From Thiocystis violascens DSM 198 (lineage in GTDB: Bacteria > Pseudomonadota > Gammaproteobacteria > Chromatiales > Chromatiaceae), in the NCBI RefSeq assembly GCF_000227745.2, contig NC_018012.1, positions 2,154,501-2,218,500 on the forward strand: 64,000 nt of DNA, read 5' to 3'. A program made the position numbers and the translations under genes. The notes under the pieces were generated by a model. The model was not told where the DNA came from. It searched no databases and saw only the letters and a program-made list of their open reading frames with translations. Of this stretch, positions 1 to 9,337 are shown piece after piece; the stretch's first letter is position 1; each line of letters begins with the position of its first letter.

Positions 1-220
1 GCTTGAGTGTGCGAAGCGTGCCCTCGTTGATCGTGACATAGCCAGAACCGGTGTCGACCATCAGTTCCGTATCGCCAAAACCCTGGATATGGGTAGAAAC
101 ATAGAAGGTTGCCGCCGCCTTCTCCCGCATCGCGATGTGGGTGCCGAACTCCGCCGCCAAGGCTGGATTCAGGGCCAATAACAGTACTGCCAAAGGCACA
201 AAAAACAACCTTGATCGCAT
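1..220 (-). CDS. retropepsin-like aspartic protease, secreted (partial)
   Basis: The first 73 codons of a gene that runs off the left edge. The start ATG is at 218-220, behind AAAGGAAAG. The N-terminus is a clear signal peptide: basic MRSRLFF, a leucine-rich core, then an ALAA cleavage region near residue 22. About 30 residues later comes LMVDTGSGYVTINE, in which VDTGSG is the active-site D-T-G motif of the clan AA retropepsin-like family (TIGR02281-type bacterial proteins). It is therefore likely a periplasmic aspartic protease, or a protein with that fold. Only the N-terminal catalytic half is visible, so substrate and full length are unknown. Confidence 0.7.
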   Translation of the reverse strand, partial: MRSRLFFVPLAVLLLALNPALAAEFGTHIAMREKAAATFYVSTHIQGFGDTELMVDTGSGYVTINEGTLRTLK

Positions 221-383
221 GGGACGCTTTCCTTTGAAAGAGGTGAAAGTGCACATTAGCCCAGAGTCTATCCTGAAAGAAAATGAATATTCCGTGACGG
301 GCGTCACTGTTTGGTCGTCGATGCGATACCGGCGGTCGGGTCGCTCTTGCCGACGTCGATCGGCAGCGCCGTCCGAATCTCCG

Positions 384-445
384 TGCTAACCGCGGATTCT
401 GGGTTAGCATGCCCCGCCCCGTCCTCGCGCGGGGCTTTCATTCTT
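384..445 (+). promoter_or_regulatory. two adjacent hairpins in the satP leader
   Basis: Two perfect inverted repeats lie next to each other upstream of satP. The first is TGCTAACC (384-391) with GGTTAGCA (402-409). The second is GCCCCGC (411-417) with GCGGGGC (429-435), followed by a T-rich run TTTCATTCTTCCTT. The second resembles an intrinsic terminator, yet no plus-strand gene precedes it, so it may be a leader attenuator or a bidirectional terminator. I could not match it to a named riboswitch class. Confidence 0.4.
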
Positions 446-476
446 CCTTAATCATGAGTACGCGGAAAAGACATCG

Positions 477-1043
477 ATGGCGGAACAAAAACTCGGTAAT
501 CCAGCAGTGGTCGGCCTGGCCGGCTTCGGACTCACCACCATGGTGCTGCAATTCCATAACGTCGGCTGGATGTCCAGCATTGGGCCGGTGATCTGGCTCG
601 GGCTGATTTTCGGCGGCGCGGCGCAATTCTTCGCCGGACTTCAGGAGCAAAAAACCGGCAACAATTTCGGCTACTGCGCCTTCACCTCCTACGGCGCTTT
701 CTGGATCGCGCTGGCGCTGATGCTGATCGCGAATAACTACGATCTCTTCAAGGCCAGCACGCAGGACGTCGGCTGGTTCCTGGTCGCCTGGACCCTGTTC
801 ACGGCGATTCTCTGGGTCGGCTCGCTACGCATTCACGGCGCCATGGCCATGACCTTCACCCTGTTGCTGGCCGGCTTCATCCTGCTGGATCTGGCGCACT
901 TCGGTTATCCCGGCCTGACGGTCGTTGCCGGCTACGTCCTGATGGCCTGTGCCCTGACGGCCTGGTACATGATGGCGCGCATCATCCTGAACGAGGTCTA
1001 TGAGCGCGAGCTGCTGCCCGCGGGAAAGCCCTGGGTGAATTGA
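477..1043 (+). CDS. satP: acetate/succinate transporter SatP (GPR1/FUN34/YaaH family)
   Basis: A 188-residue inner-membrane protein with about six hydrophobic segments. It starts with the family's NPA-type signature (NPAVVGLAGFGLTTM, residues 7-21) and carries the conserved stretch GGAAQFFAGLQEQKTGNNFG near residues 46-65. Length and motifs fit SatP/YaaH, a proton-coupled importer of acetate and succinate. For a phototroph this would supply organic acids for photoassimilation. The gene stands alone on the plus strand, behind the two hairpins at 384-445. Confidence 0.88.
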   Translation: MAEQKLGNPAVVGLAGFGLTTMVLQFHNVGWMSSIGPVIWLGLIFGGAAQFFAGLQEQKTGNNFGYCAFTSYGAFWIALALMLIANNYDLFKASTQDVGWFLVAWTLFTAILWVGSLRIHGAMAMTFTLLLAGFILLDLAHFGYPGLTVVAGYVLMACALTAWYMMARIILNEVYERELLPAGKPWVN

Positions 1044-1094
1044 GCGCCCCGGCGATCACGCCTTCCGAACCGCTCGCTAAAAGAGGATTCAACG

Positions 1095-1643
1095 ATGGGA
1101 AAACACAGATTTGCCTTGGCCGGCCTGGCCTTGACACTGAGCACCGCGCCCGCCATGAGCTGGGCCGCGGACGCCGCCAGCGCCGAGGAAGTGGTGGCGA
1201 AGGTGCGCGAGGCCGTCCACTACCTGAACGAAAAGGGTCTGGCCGGTTTCTCGGATTTCAACAATAACAAGGACGCCCGCTGGGTGTGGAAAGACAGCTA
1301 TGTGTTCGTCTATAGCTGCCGCGAGGATGTCATGATCGCCCATCCCCTGCGTCCCGATCTGGTGGGCAAGCCCATCCTGCAGATGCGCGACGATCAGGAT
1401 CACCCGCTGTTTCAGGATCTCTGCAAGGCCGGCGCGAACAAGGATGGCGGCTGGGTCGAGTATTGGTGGCCGAAACCCGGCGAGGCGAAGGCTTCGCGCA
1501 AGATTTCCTACGCCCACAGCGCCGCGGTCTCGTTCAAGTCGGATATCCAGGTCGGCGCAGGGATCTATGACGGTCGGCTCACGCCCGCCGATCTGAGCAA
1601 GATCATCGAGGATTCGACCAAGCCCCAGAAGGCTGTGCCCTGA
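1095..1643 (+). CDS. periplasmic single Cache-domain protein
   Basis: A 182-residue protein with a signal peptide (cleavage near SWAADA, about residue 25). Conserved Cache type 2 features follow: a helical start, then DLVGKPILQMRDDQDHPLFQ, then GGWVEYWWPKPGE, then QVGAGIYDG near the end. There is no transmembrane anchor after the signal and no output domain, so it is a free periplasmic ligand-binding protein rather than a chemoreceptor. An RBS-like AAAGAGGA sits at 1080-1087. Cache domains bind small molecules such as carboxylates; the ligand here cannot be read from sequence. Its position 51 bp after satP suggests, but does not prove, a link to organic-acid sensing. Confidence 0.8.
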   Translation: MGKHRFALAGLALTLSTAPAMSWAADAASAEEVVAKVREAVHYLNEKGLAGFSDFNNNKDARWVWKDSYVFVYSCREDVMIAHPLRPDLVGKPILQMRDDQDHPLFQDLCKAGANKDGGWVEYWWPKPGEAKASRKISYAHSAAVSFKSDIQVGAGIYDGRLTPADLSKIIEDSTKPQKAVP

Positions 1644-1880
1644 CCTGAACGGAACGCGGGTTGTTCGACCGGGGCCATCCATCGGCCCCGGCAGCCCATG
1701 GCCTGTCGTTCGCAAGCGACCGAATCAAGCCCAAAATTCACATCGGTTTTACTCGGAACTCGCCGCGCTACCCTGAACTCGAACATTGTGACAAGTGCCG
1801 TGGGTGACGGGACGCGGGTCAAACCGTCTCGGTCACCGGACATCGCGGCACGAATCCTGTCCCACCTGGGAGGTATCGAG

Positions 1881-2411
1881 ATGAAAACCGTAGGCAATCT
1901 CACGCTGAGCCTGCTCGCGATCGGCATGCTGCAGGCGACTCCGGCGTTGACGGCCGATCTCGGCGCCCTGCCGCCGGCTCAAATGCACAATGGCATCACC
2001 TATATCACCGGCGGTATCGGCCAGCCCGAGTCCACCGCGATGAAGGCGGCGGCTGGTCGTTACGACCTCATGCTGACCTTTGCCGAGCGTAGCGGCGCCT
2101 ATCTCGCCGGTGTCAAGGTCAACATCGCCGATCGGAGCGGCGACACCATCCTGGATATTGTTTCCGGGCCGATCCTGCTGGTCGATCTACCCGCCGGCAG
2201 CTATCGGGTGCGGGCGGACGTTGCCGGCAATCCGCTGATCAAGACCGTCAACGTCGCTGGCAAGACGCACCGCCATGTCGCTTACGCCTGGCCCAACAAC
2301 ATCGACGAGCGAAGCGAATTCTCCGCCTTCGAATCCGAGCCGATGGAGCGCGCGCCATGCAAGTCCACCGGAGCCTCCTCCGGCATGGGCGAAATGAGGT
2401 GGAATGAGTAG
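1881..2411 (+). CDS. secreted protein with carboxypeptidase-regulatory-like fold
   Basis: A 176-residue protein. I place the start at ATG 1881 because GGGAGG (1868-1873) stands eight bases upstream and a signal peptide follows directly (MKTVGNLTLSLLAIGMLQATPALT). The open frame extends further upstream but that part lacks signal character. The middle (about residues 50-130) alternates beta strands with GRYDLMLTFAERSGAYLAGV and PAGSYRVRADVAGNP, typical of small Ig-like or carboxypeptidase-regulatory domains found in periplasmic proteins. The last 30 residues look unstructured. No enzyme function is implied. Confidence 0.6.
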   Translation: MKTVGNLTLSLLAIGMLQATPALTADLGALPPAQMHNGITYITGGIGQPESTAMKAAAGRYDLMLTFAERSGAYLAGVKVNIADRSGDTILDIVSGPILLVDLPAGSYRVRADVAGNPLIKTVNVAGKTHRHVAYAWPNNIDERSEFSAFESEPMERAPCKSTGASSGMGEMRWNE

Positions 2412-2437
2412 ATCGAAGCGGATGATCGCCGTTCCGG

Positions 2438-3256
2438 TCACAGGTCGAAGCTGGCCCACACCGGACAGTGATCGGAGGGCTTCTCCATGCCACGGATGGC
2501 ATAGTCGATGTCGGCGCCAAGGAGACGCTCTCGGAGTGGCGCCGTCACCAACAGATGATCGATCCGCAACCCATGCCTGGGCTCGCGCTCGAACCCCCGA
2601 GAGCGATAATCGAACCAACTGAACCGGTCGTCGGCCTCGGGGTGAAGCGCCCGATAGGCGTCGGTCAGTCCCCAGTCCGTGATCGCCTTGAGCCAGTCCC
2701 GCTCTTCCGGCAGAAAGCTGCATTTGCCGGTCCGCAGCCAGCGTTTCGCGTTATCCGCGCCGATTCCGATGTCCAGATCCAGGGGGGCCACGTTCATATC
2801 GCCGAGCACCACCAGATTTTGGTCCGGCGCGAAGTCCGCGCGCAGATAGTCCAGCAGATCCGCGTAGAATTTGCGTTTCGCGGGGAATTTCAGCGGATGG
2901 TCGCGGCTCTCGCCTTGGGGGAAATAGCCGTTGATGACCGTGATTTCATCGCCGTTCGACAAGGGGTAGCGTCCCGTCATGAGGCGTCGCTGGGCGTCTT
3001 CGGAGTCGTTTGGAAACCCACGGGTCACGGCACGCGGTTCGATCTGACTTAGCAGGGCCACGCCATAGTGGCCTTTCTGACCGTGAACGTGGGTCGCGTA
3101 CCCCAGTCCCCGCGCCCAGTCGAACGGAAACTGTTCGTCGACAACCTTGCATTCCTGAAGACCGACCACGTCGGGGGCATGCGCCGCCTTCAGCGCCTCG
3201 ACCTGATGCGGCCGGGCGCGAATTCCGTTGATGTTGAACGAGACGATCTTGAACAA
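2438..3256 (-). CDS. xthA: exonuclease III-like endo/exonuclease (XthA family)
   Basis: A 272-residue EEP-fold nuclease. The chosen start is TTG at 3254-3256, giving [15 protein letters not shown] right at the N-terminus; GGAGGC lies 8 nt upstream and the longer frame has no homologous extension. Family motifs are LQECK (metal-binding Glu near residue 35), GDMNVAP, and a C-terminal RIDHLLV followed by [10 protein letters not shown] with the catalytic Asp-His. The family repairs abasic sites and degrades dsDNA 3' to 5'. The gene is divergent from sulP, sharing a 209-bp gap. A TTG start implies modest translation. Confidence 0.87.
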   Translation of the reverse strand: MFKIVSFNINGIRARPHQVEALKAAHAPDVVGLQECKVVDEQFPFDWARGLGYATHVHGQKGHYGVALLSQIEPRAVTRGFPNDSEDAQRRLMTGRYPLSNGDEITVINGYFPQGESRDHPLKFPAKRKFYADLLDYLRADFAPDQNLVVLGDMNVAPLDLDIGIGADNAKRWLRTGKCSFLPEERDWLKAITDWGLTDAYRALHPEADDRFSWFDYRSRGFEREPRHGLRIDHLLVTAPLRERLLGADIDYAIRGMEKPSDHCPVWASFDL

Positions 3257-3465
3257 TTCAGGCAGCCTCCGGTGATTCGAATGCGTCGGAAGGCTAGCAC
3301 GCCGGAACGCGATTCCACTACATGTCGCTGACACTCGCGCGGTTGATATTGACGCGACCCGCCAGCGGGCTTCTACGTCGGCATTGAGCATCGCCGGGCA
3401 GGACATCCAAACTGTTCAATCACATTATAAATCTTTAATATTGGTTGCCCGCGAAGGAACCGGCT

Positions 3466-5310
3466 ATGACCGAAGCCAATCCGGTCCGTCGCAACCGCCT
3501 CCAGCGGCATCGATTCTCTCCCCTCTGTCTATTTTGCCCAGGACTTCGACTCGCCATGAAAACCGCCCGCTCGCCCAATTGGTCCTGGATGCTGCCTTTC
3601 ATGACCTGGCTGCCGGGGGTTGGGCGCGTCGAACTCAAGGCCGATCTGGTCGCGGCGCTGACTGGCGCCATCGTGGTGCTGCCGCAGGGTGTCGCCTTCG
3701 CCACCATCGCCGGAATGCCGCCCGAGTACGGTCTGTACGCCGGCATGGTGCCAGCCATCATCGCCGCGCTGTTCGGCTCGTCGCGCCATCTGGTGTCGGG
3801 GCCGACCACGGCCGCCTCGGTGGTGCTCTTTTCGTCGCTCTCCATCATGGCCATTCCGGGCACGCCCGATTATGTGACCCTGGCCCTGACCCTGACCTTC
3901 ATGGTCGGCGTAATGGAACTGGCGCTGGGATTTGCGCGCATGGGCGCGCTGGTCAATTTCATCTCGCATTCGGTGATCGTCGGCTTTACCGCCGGCGCGG
4001 CGGTCCTGATCGCGGCCAAGCAGCTCAAATATTTCTTCGGCATCGAGATGGACAGCGGCGGCCATCTGCATGACATCCTGTTCCAGTTCGGTCAGCACAT
4101 CGTCGAGATCAACCCGCTCGCCACGCTGGTCGCCGCCGTGACGCTTGGGATCGGCATCGTCTGCAAACGCTGGCTGCCGCGCATCCCCTACATGATCGTC
4201 GCCATGATCGGCGGCAGTCTGCTGGCCGTGGCCCTGGATCTCTGGCTGGGGGTCGACCAAACTGGCATCGCCACCGTGGGCGCCCTGCCCGCGAGCCTAC
4301 CGCCGCTTTCCTCGCCCTCGCTGACGCTCGATCACATCCGCCAACTGGCGCCAACGGCGCTGGCCGTGACCCTCTTCGCCCTGACCGAGGCGGTCTCCAT
4401 CGGCCGTTCGCTCGCCGCGCGCGGCGGTTATCGCATCGACGGCAATCAGGAGTTTATCGGCCAGGGGCTGTCCAACATCGCCGGCTCCTTCTTCTCGGGC
4501 TATGTCGCGACCGGCTCCTTCAATCGCAGCGGAGTGAACTACGAGGCCGGCGCGCGCACGCCGCTGGCATCGATCTTCGCCGCCTTCATGCTGATGGCCA
4601 TCGTGCTGCTGGTGGCGCCCTTCGCGAGCTATCTGCCCAAGGCCGCGATGGCCGGCGTGCTGTTCCTGGTCGCCTGGGGCTTGATCGACTTCAAGGAAAT
4701 CGGCCATATCCTGCATGCCTCCCGGCGCGAGACCGGCGTGCTGGCGGTGACCTTTTTCTCCGCCATCTTCCTGGAACTGGAATTCGCCATCTTCTCCGGG
4801 GTGCTGCTGTCGCTGGTGCTGTATCTCGACCGCACCTCCAAGCCGCGGATCGTGACCCTCGCGCCGAATCCTCTCCTGCCCAATCACGCCTTCTCCAGCG
4901 ACCCGGATCTGCCCCAATGTCCGCAGTTGCGCATTCTGCGCATCGACGGCTCGCTCTTCTTCGGCTCGGTCGCCCATGTCGAACAGTTCTTCGACCGGCT
5001 GCGCGCGGAACACCCCGAACAGAAACACCTGGCCCTGATCGCCAACGGCATCAACTTCGTCGATCTTCAGGGCGGTCAAACGCTGGCGCTGGAGGCCGAG
5101 CGGCGCCGGACGGATGGCGGCGGCATGTATCTGATCAACGTCAAACAAGGTCTGTGGGAGGAACTGGAACGCTGCGGTTGTCTGGACGCCACCGGCGCGC
5201 GCAATGTCTTCCAGGCCAAGACGGCAGCGATCCGTGGGATCTACCAGAAGCTGGACAAGAGTGTCTGCGCCACCTGCGACAAGCGGATCTTCCGCGAGTG
5301 CAACGCCTGA
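3466..5310 (+). CDS. SulP family anion transporter with STAS domain
   Basis: A 614-residue inner-membrane transporter. ATG 3466 is preferred over an upstream TTG at 3445 because GAAGGA stands seven bases before it. The N-terminal domain has many hydrophobic helices with the SulP signature region LPQGVAFATIAGMPPEYGLY. The C-terminal part, about residues 470-590, is a STAS domain (LRILRIDGSLFFGSV... NGINFVDLQGGQTL). The family moves sulfate, bicarbonate or other anions. In a purple sulfur bacterium, bicarbonate uptake for the Calvin cycle or sulfate export are both possible; the sequence does not decide. The extreme C-terminus carries CATC and a further Cys (RECN), which could bind metal or form disulfides. 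murU starts 3 bp downstream. Confidence 0.85.
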   Translation: MTEANPVRRNRLQRHRFSPLCLFCPGLRLAMKTARSPNWSWMLPFMTWLPGVGRVELKADLVAALTGAIVVLPQGVAFATIAGMPPEYGLYAGMVPAIIAALFGSSRHLVSGPTTAASVVLFSSLSIMAIPGTPDYVTLALTLTFMVGVMELALGFARMGALVNFISHSVIVGFTAGAAVLIAAKQLKYFFGIEMDSGGHLHDILFQFGQHIVEINPLATLVAAVTLGIGIVCKRWLPRIPYMIVAMIGGSLLAVALDLWLGVDQTGIATVGALPASLPPLSSPSLTLDHIRQLAPTALAVTLFALTEAVSIGRSLAARGGYRIDGNQEFIGQGLSNIAGSFFSGYVATGSFNRSGVNYEAGARTPLASIFAAFMLMAIVLLVAPFASYLPKAAMAGVLFLVAWGLIDFKEIGHILHASRRETGVLAVTFFSAIFLELEFAIFSGVLLSLVLYLDRTSKPRIVTLAPNPLLPNHAFSSDPDLPQCPQLRILRIDGSLFFGSVAHVEQFFDRLRAEHPEQKHLALIANGINFVDLQGGQTLALEAERRRTDGGGMYLINVKQGLWEELERCGCLDATGARNVFQAKTAAIRGIYQKLDKSVCATCDKRIFRECNA

Positions 5311-5976
<666 letters not shown>

Positions 5977-6105
5977 ACCGCGATCCCGGGAGCGAAGATC
6001 GAACCGGGCGCTATACTGGATTCAGGCAACGGCGAAGCAACCGCGCGCGCCATCCGAAAGCATCTTCATCTCTCGCGAACGTCATTCACGAATCGATAGA
6101 GGATC

Positions 6106-6342
6106 ATGATGAACATTCAGATTGCCGACATTACCCTGCACATCGATGAGTCCCTGGATGCCGAAAACCGCGCGCGCATCGAAACCGCGATCCGCGCCGT
6201 CGATGGCGTGGTCAGCGTTCATGCCCAAACGGACCGCCCCCATCTCATGATTGTCGGATACAACCCCGAGAAAACAAGCAGCGCGGCCATCCTGGAGGCC
6301 GCGACCGCGCAAGGCATCCATGCCGAGTTGATCGGGCTGTAA
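6106..6342 (+). CDS. small HMA-fold protein lacking the CXXC metal site
   Basis: A 78-residue protein with the beta-alpha-beta-beta-alpha-beta pattern of heavy-metal-associated (HMA) domains: IADITLHID, DAENRARIETAIRAVDGVVSV, LMIVGYNPEKT, SAAILEAATAQGIHAELIGL. The metal-binding CXXC expected in loop 1 is absent (the segment reads LDAEN), so copper chaperone activity is unlikely. Two ATGs are adjacent (6106 and 6109). The next gene, a glutamate-cysteine-ligase-like enzyme, starts 30 bp later, so the two may form an operon. The function of CXXC-less HMA-like proteins is not established. Confidence 0.65.
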   Translation: MMNIQIADITLHIDESLDAENRARIETAIRAVDGVVSVHAQTDRPHLMIVGYNPEKTSSAAILEAATAQGIHAELIGL

Positions 6343-6371
6343 CGCGATTTTGCCGCCGCTCGCACGCGCGC

Positions 6372-7793
6372 ATGGGTCAGGCAATCGCCGCTTCGCAGTT
6401 TACGCAACACGACTTCGACGAGTTTTCCAAGCGTCTGCGCCAGGAGACCCGTTTGCTGGAGCGCTGGTTCGCGGACGGCACGCTGGAAGATGGGGAGCCA
6501 ACCGTCGGCTACGAGTTGGAAGCCTGTCTGGTCGCGCCCGACATGCTCCCCGCGCCACAGGTCGACGCCTTACTGAAACAGGTGGCGGATCCGCTGGTCG
6601 TCCCCGAACTTGCCACCTTTAACGTCGAGTTCAATGGGACCGCGACCCGCTTGCAGGGCAATGCGCTCTCGCGTCTGGCGGGAGAACTGACCGCGACGCT
6701 GGAGCAAGCCAACCGCGCGGGCTCGGGTCTTCAAAGTCGCCTGACCATGATCGGCATCCTGCCGACGGTGCGCCCGGAGCATCTCGCCCTTGACTTCATG
6801 ACCCCCCGCGATCGCTTTCGCGCACTCAACGCCCGGATCTTCGAACTGCGCCACGGACGCCCACTGCAACTCCTCATCGAAGGGCGTGACCGTCTCGATC
6901 TGGAGTGGCGCGACGTGATGCTGGAGGCGGCGGCCACCTCCTTCCAACTCCATCTCAAGGTCAAGCCGGAGGAATCGGCGCGCGTTTATAATGCCTCGAA
7001 AGTGGTCAGCGGTCCGATGGTGGCGATCAGCGCCAACTCGCCCTATCTTTTCGGGCGCGATCTCTGGGACGAGACCCGCATCCCGCTGTTCGAGCAAGCC
7101 GTCTCGGTGGGCGGTCCCATTCTGCAGGAGCGCGCCAATTTCGGTTTTCGCTACGCCGAGCGCTCGATCCTGGAAACCTTCCGCGCCAATTTCGACCGTT
7201 ATCCGGTGCTGCTCCCTCATCTGATGGATTCCCCGCCGGAGCGACTCGCCCATCTCTGCCTGCACAATGGCACCATCTGGCGCTGGAATCGTCCGCTGAT
7301 CGGCTTCGATGCGTGCGGCCGTCCGCATCTGCGCATCGAGCATCGGGTGATGCCCGCCGGCCCCTCGGTGGCGGATGCGATCGCCAATGCGGCGTTCTAT
7401 TTCGGTCTGATGCGGAATCTGGCGCGGGATGAAAGACCACCCGAGTCGCGCTTGCTGTTTTTACATGCGCAGAAGGGATTTTATGCCTGCGCCCGCGCGG
7501 GACTGGCCGCGCGGATCCCCTGGCTGGACGGCCAGACCCTGCCCGTGACGCGGATCATCAAGGACGATCTGCTACCCCGCGCCCGACAGGGGCTGGCGGA
7601 GTTGGGGATCGATCCGGCGGAGCGCGAGCATTGGCTCGGGATCATCGCCGAGCGCCTGGAAACCGGTCAGACCGGCGCGCGCTGGCAGCGCGCCTGGGTG
7701 GAACGGCATCAGCCGGACATGGTCGGCCTGACCGCGGCCTATCTCGCACATCAAGAAAGCGGCCAGCCAGCTCACCGGTGGACGTTAGACTAG
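6372..7793 (+). CDS. glutamate-cysteine ligase family (carboxylate-amine ligase) protein
   Basis: A 473-residue protein of the glutamine-synthetase-like GCS fold. Supporting segments are VGYELEACLV near residue 50 (the ELE metal and nucleotide-binding strand), ELATFNVEFNG around residue 80, ATSFQLHLKVKP around residue 190, and RIEHRVMPAGPSVAD around residue 325, an RxE-R strand typical of the family. It probably joins an amino group to a carboxylate using ATP, but the substrate is not shown by the sequence; it is not a classical GshA. Together with the M14 amidohydrolase that follows, it looks like a ligase and hydrolase pair acting on the same amide. Confidence 0.72.
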   Translation: MGQAIAASQFTQHDFDEFSKRLRQETRLLERWFADGTLEDGEPTVGYELEACLVAPDMLPAPQVDALLKQVADPLVVPELATFNVEFNGTATRLQGNALSRLAGELTATLEQANRAGSGLQSRLTMIGILPTVRPEHLALDFMTPRDRFRALNARIFELRHGRPLQLLIEGRDRLDLEWRDVMLEAAATSFQLHLKVKPEESARVYNASKVVSGPMVAISANSPYLFGRDLWDETRIPLFEQAVSVGGPILQERANFGFRYAERSILETFRANFDRYPVLLPHLMDSPPERLAHLCLHNGTIWRWNRPLIGFDACGRPHLRIEHRVMPAGPSVADAIANAAFYFGLMRNLARDERPPESRLLFLHAQKGFYACARAGLAARIPWLDGQTLPVTRIIKDDLLPRARQGLAELGIDPAEREHWLGIIAERLETGQTGARWQRAWVERHQPDMVGLTAAYLAHQESGQPAHRWTLD

Positions 7794-7909
7794 CGCGACC
7801 CCATATCGATGACCGTGGGGCGAGTTTGAAACCCACTCGCTCGAAGCGGCGCGTATCATGCGATGAACGCGGTTTCATCAGTACAGCCATCGGATTCCGA
7901 ACACCCTCC

Positions 7910-8944
7910 ATGCTCAAGCAATTCGACGCCCTGCCCGACGGACTCCTGGACGCGGAGAGCCACCAACTAAACGCCTGGCTCGGCGCGCCCACGCTGATTC
8001 ATTTATCCGGCGCGCGCGAACCGGCGCTCTTCGTCTCCGTGTTGATGCACGGTAACGAGACGGTCGGCTGGGACGCGATCAGGAATCTGCTGCAAGCGCG
8101 ACTCGCCCGCTTCGGCGAGTCGCGCCTACCCCGTTCGCTCACGATCTTCATCGGAAATGTCGCCGCCGCGGCCAGCAGTGCGCGCCATCTTCCCGAGCAA
8201 CCCGATTACAACCGCGTCTGGCCCGGCTCCGTCACGCCCCACACGCCCGAACACGACATCATGGCGCGCGTCGTCGAGATCATGGCCGAACGGAGGCTCT
8301 TCGCGAGTCTGGATTTGCATAACAACACCGGCTCCAATCCCCACTATGCCTGTATCGATCAGATCGACAATCGCATCCTTCAGCTTGCGACACTCTTCAG
8401 CCGCACAGTCGTCTATTTCAAACGCCCGACCGGCGTCCAGTCGATGGCCATGGCGCGGCTCTGTCCGGCCGTCACCGTGGAGTGCGGCAAGGTGGGCGAG
8501 CAACATGGCATCGAGCATGCGCGGAACTTCATCGACGCAGCATTGCATCTGAACGACATCCCCGATCATGCGCTACCGGCTCAGGACATCGACCTCTTCC
8601 ACTCCGTCGCGCAGGTCACGGTACCTGCCGAGGTTCGCTTCAGCTTTTCGTCTGACGAGGTCGACCTACTCTTGAATCCAGCCCTGGAGCATTGGAATTT
8701 CTGCGAGTTGCCGCGCGGTACGGCCTTCGGCCGACGACTGAATGGGAAGGCGGCCCGATTGGAGGTCCGTGACGAACAGGGGCTGGACGTGAGCGAACGG
8801 TATTTTCACGCCGAGGACTTCGAACTGCGCCTCCGTCAGCCCGCCATGCCATCCATGCTCACCCGCGACGAGACCGTCATCCGCCAGGATTGTCTCTGCT
8901 ATCTGATGGAACGTTATCGCGAGCATCTGCCGCAGCGAAACTGA
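7910..8944 (+). CDS. succinylglutamate desuccinylase/aspartoacylase-like M14 amidohydrolase
   Basis: A 344-residue zinc hydrolase. The start is ATG 7910; the frame is open further upstream but only noise precedes it. Zinc ligands are visible: HGNE (His47 and Glu50), then SLDLHNNTGSNPHY with the third His. The catalytic Glu lies in VTVECGK. This order (H-x2-E ... H ... VECG) is that of the AstE/aspartoacylase branch of the M14 carboxypeptidases, which cleave N-acyl amino acids. The gene is 116 bp after the GCS-like ligase. Substrate unknown; AstE proper is unlikely because no other ast gene is nearby. Confidence 0.75.
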   Translation: MLKQFDALPDGLLDAESHQLNAWLGAPTLIHLSGAREPALFVSVLMHGNETVGWDAIRNLLQARLARFGESRLPRSLTIFIGNVAAAASSARHLPEQPDYNRVWPGSVTPHTPEHDIMARVVEIMAERRLFASLDLHNNTGSNPHYACIDQIDNRILQLATLFSRTVVYFKRPTGVQSMAMARLCPAVTVECGKVGEQHGIEHARNFIDAALHLNDIPDHALPAQDIDLFHSVAQVTVPAEVRFSFSSDEVDLLLNPALEHWNFCELPRGTAFGRRLNGKAARLEVRDEQGLDVSERYFHAEDFELRLRQPAMPSMLTRDETVIRQDCLCYLMERYREHLPQRN

Positions 8945-9070
8945 TCGCCTGCAGCCAGCGGCTTTCAAGGTCCGCGTCTTGGCTCTCAAGCGATGAGTCG
9001 ATCATTAAGCGAACGCAGGCGAGCGCTGCCCTTCCTAAGTAACTGTCCACATAGGATTTTCCGATTTCCC

Positions 9071-9181
9071 GATTTTCCGTTCGTCCTTCGACAAGCTCAG
9101 GACGAACGGAAAATCGCACTCCGAGGTTGACCTTGAATCCGTTCGTGGTGAGCTTGTCGAACCATGAACGGATTCAAGGTC
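9071..9181. repeat. composite double-hairpin repeat, copy 1
   Basis: Two long palindromes joined by a short linker fill much of the 393-bp gap between the M14 gene and pucC. Hairpin 1 has 17-bp perfect arms, 9071-9087 with 9099-9115. Hairpin 2 has 21-bp arms with one mismatch, 9129-9149 with 9161-9181. Both cores carry CGTTCG, a loop with TCGACAAGCTC or its complement, and CGAACG. The linker CTCCGAGG recurs in copy 2 at 34174-34299. The gap contains no gene I can support. Confidence 0.85.
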
Positions 9182-9337
9182 GCCACGCACAGAGTACAGT
9201 TCAAATCGGGAAACAAGTTCCTAAAGTCCGAGACCGTAGCCTCCTCGTTGTCGTAATCGTGACCGCGGTCTCGACATGGCGAATATTCGACTACGACAAC
9301 GACCTGAGACGGTCCTGGAACTTTCGCACAGTTTGCA

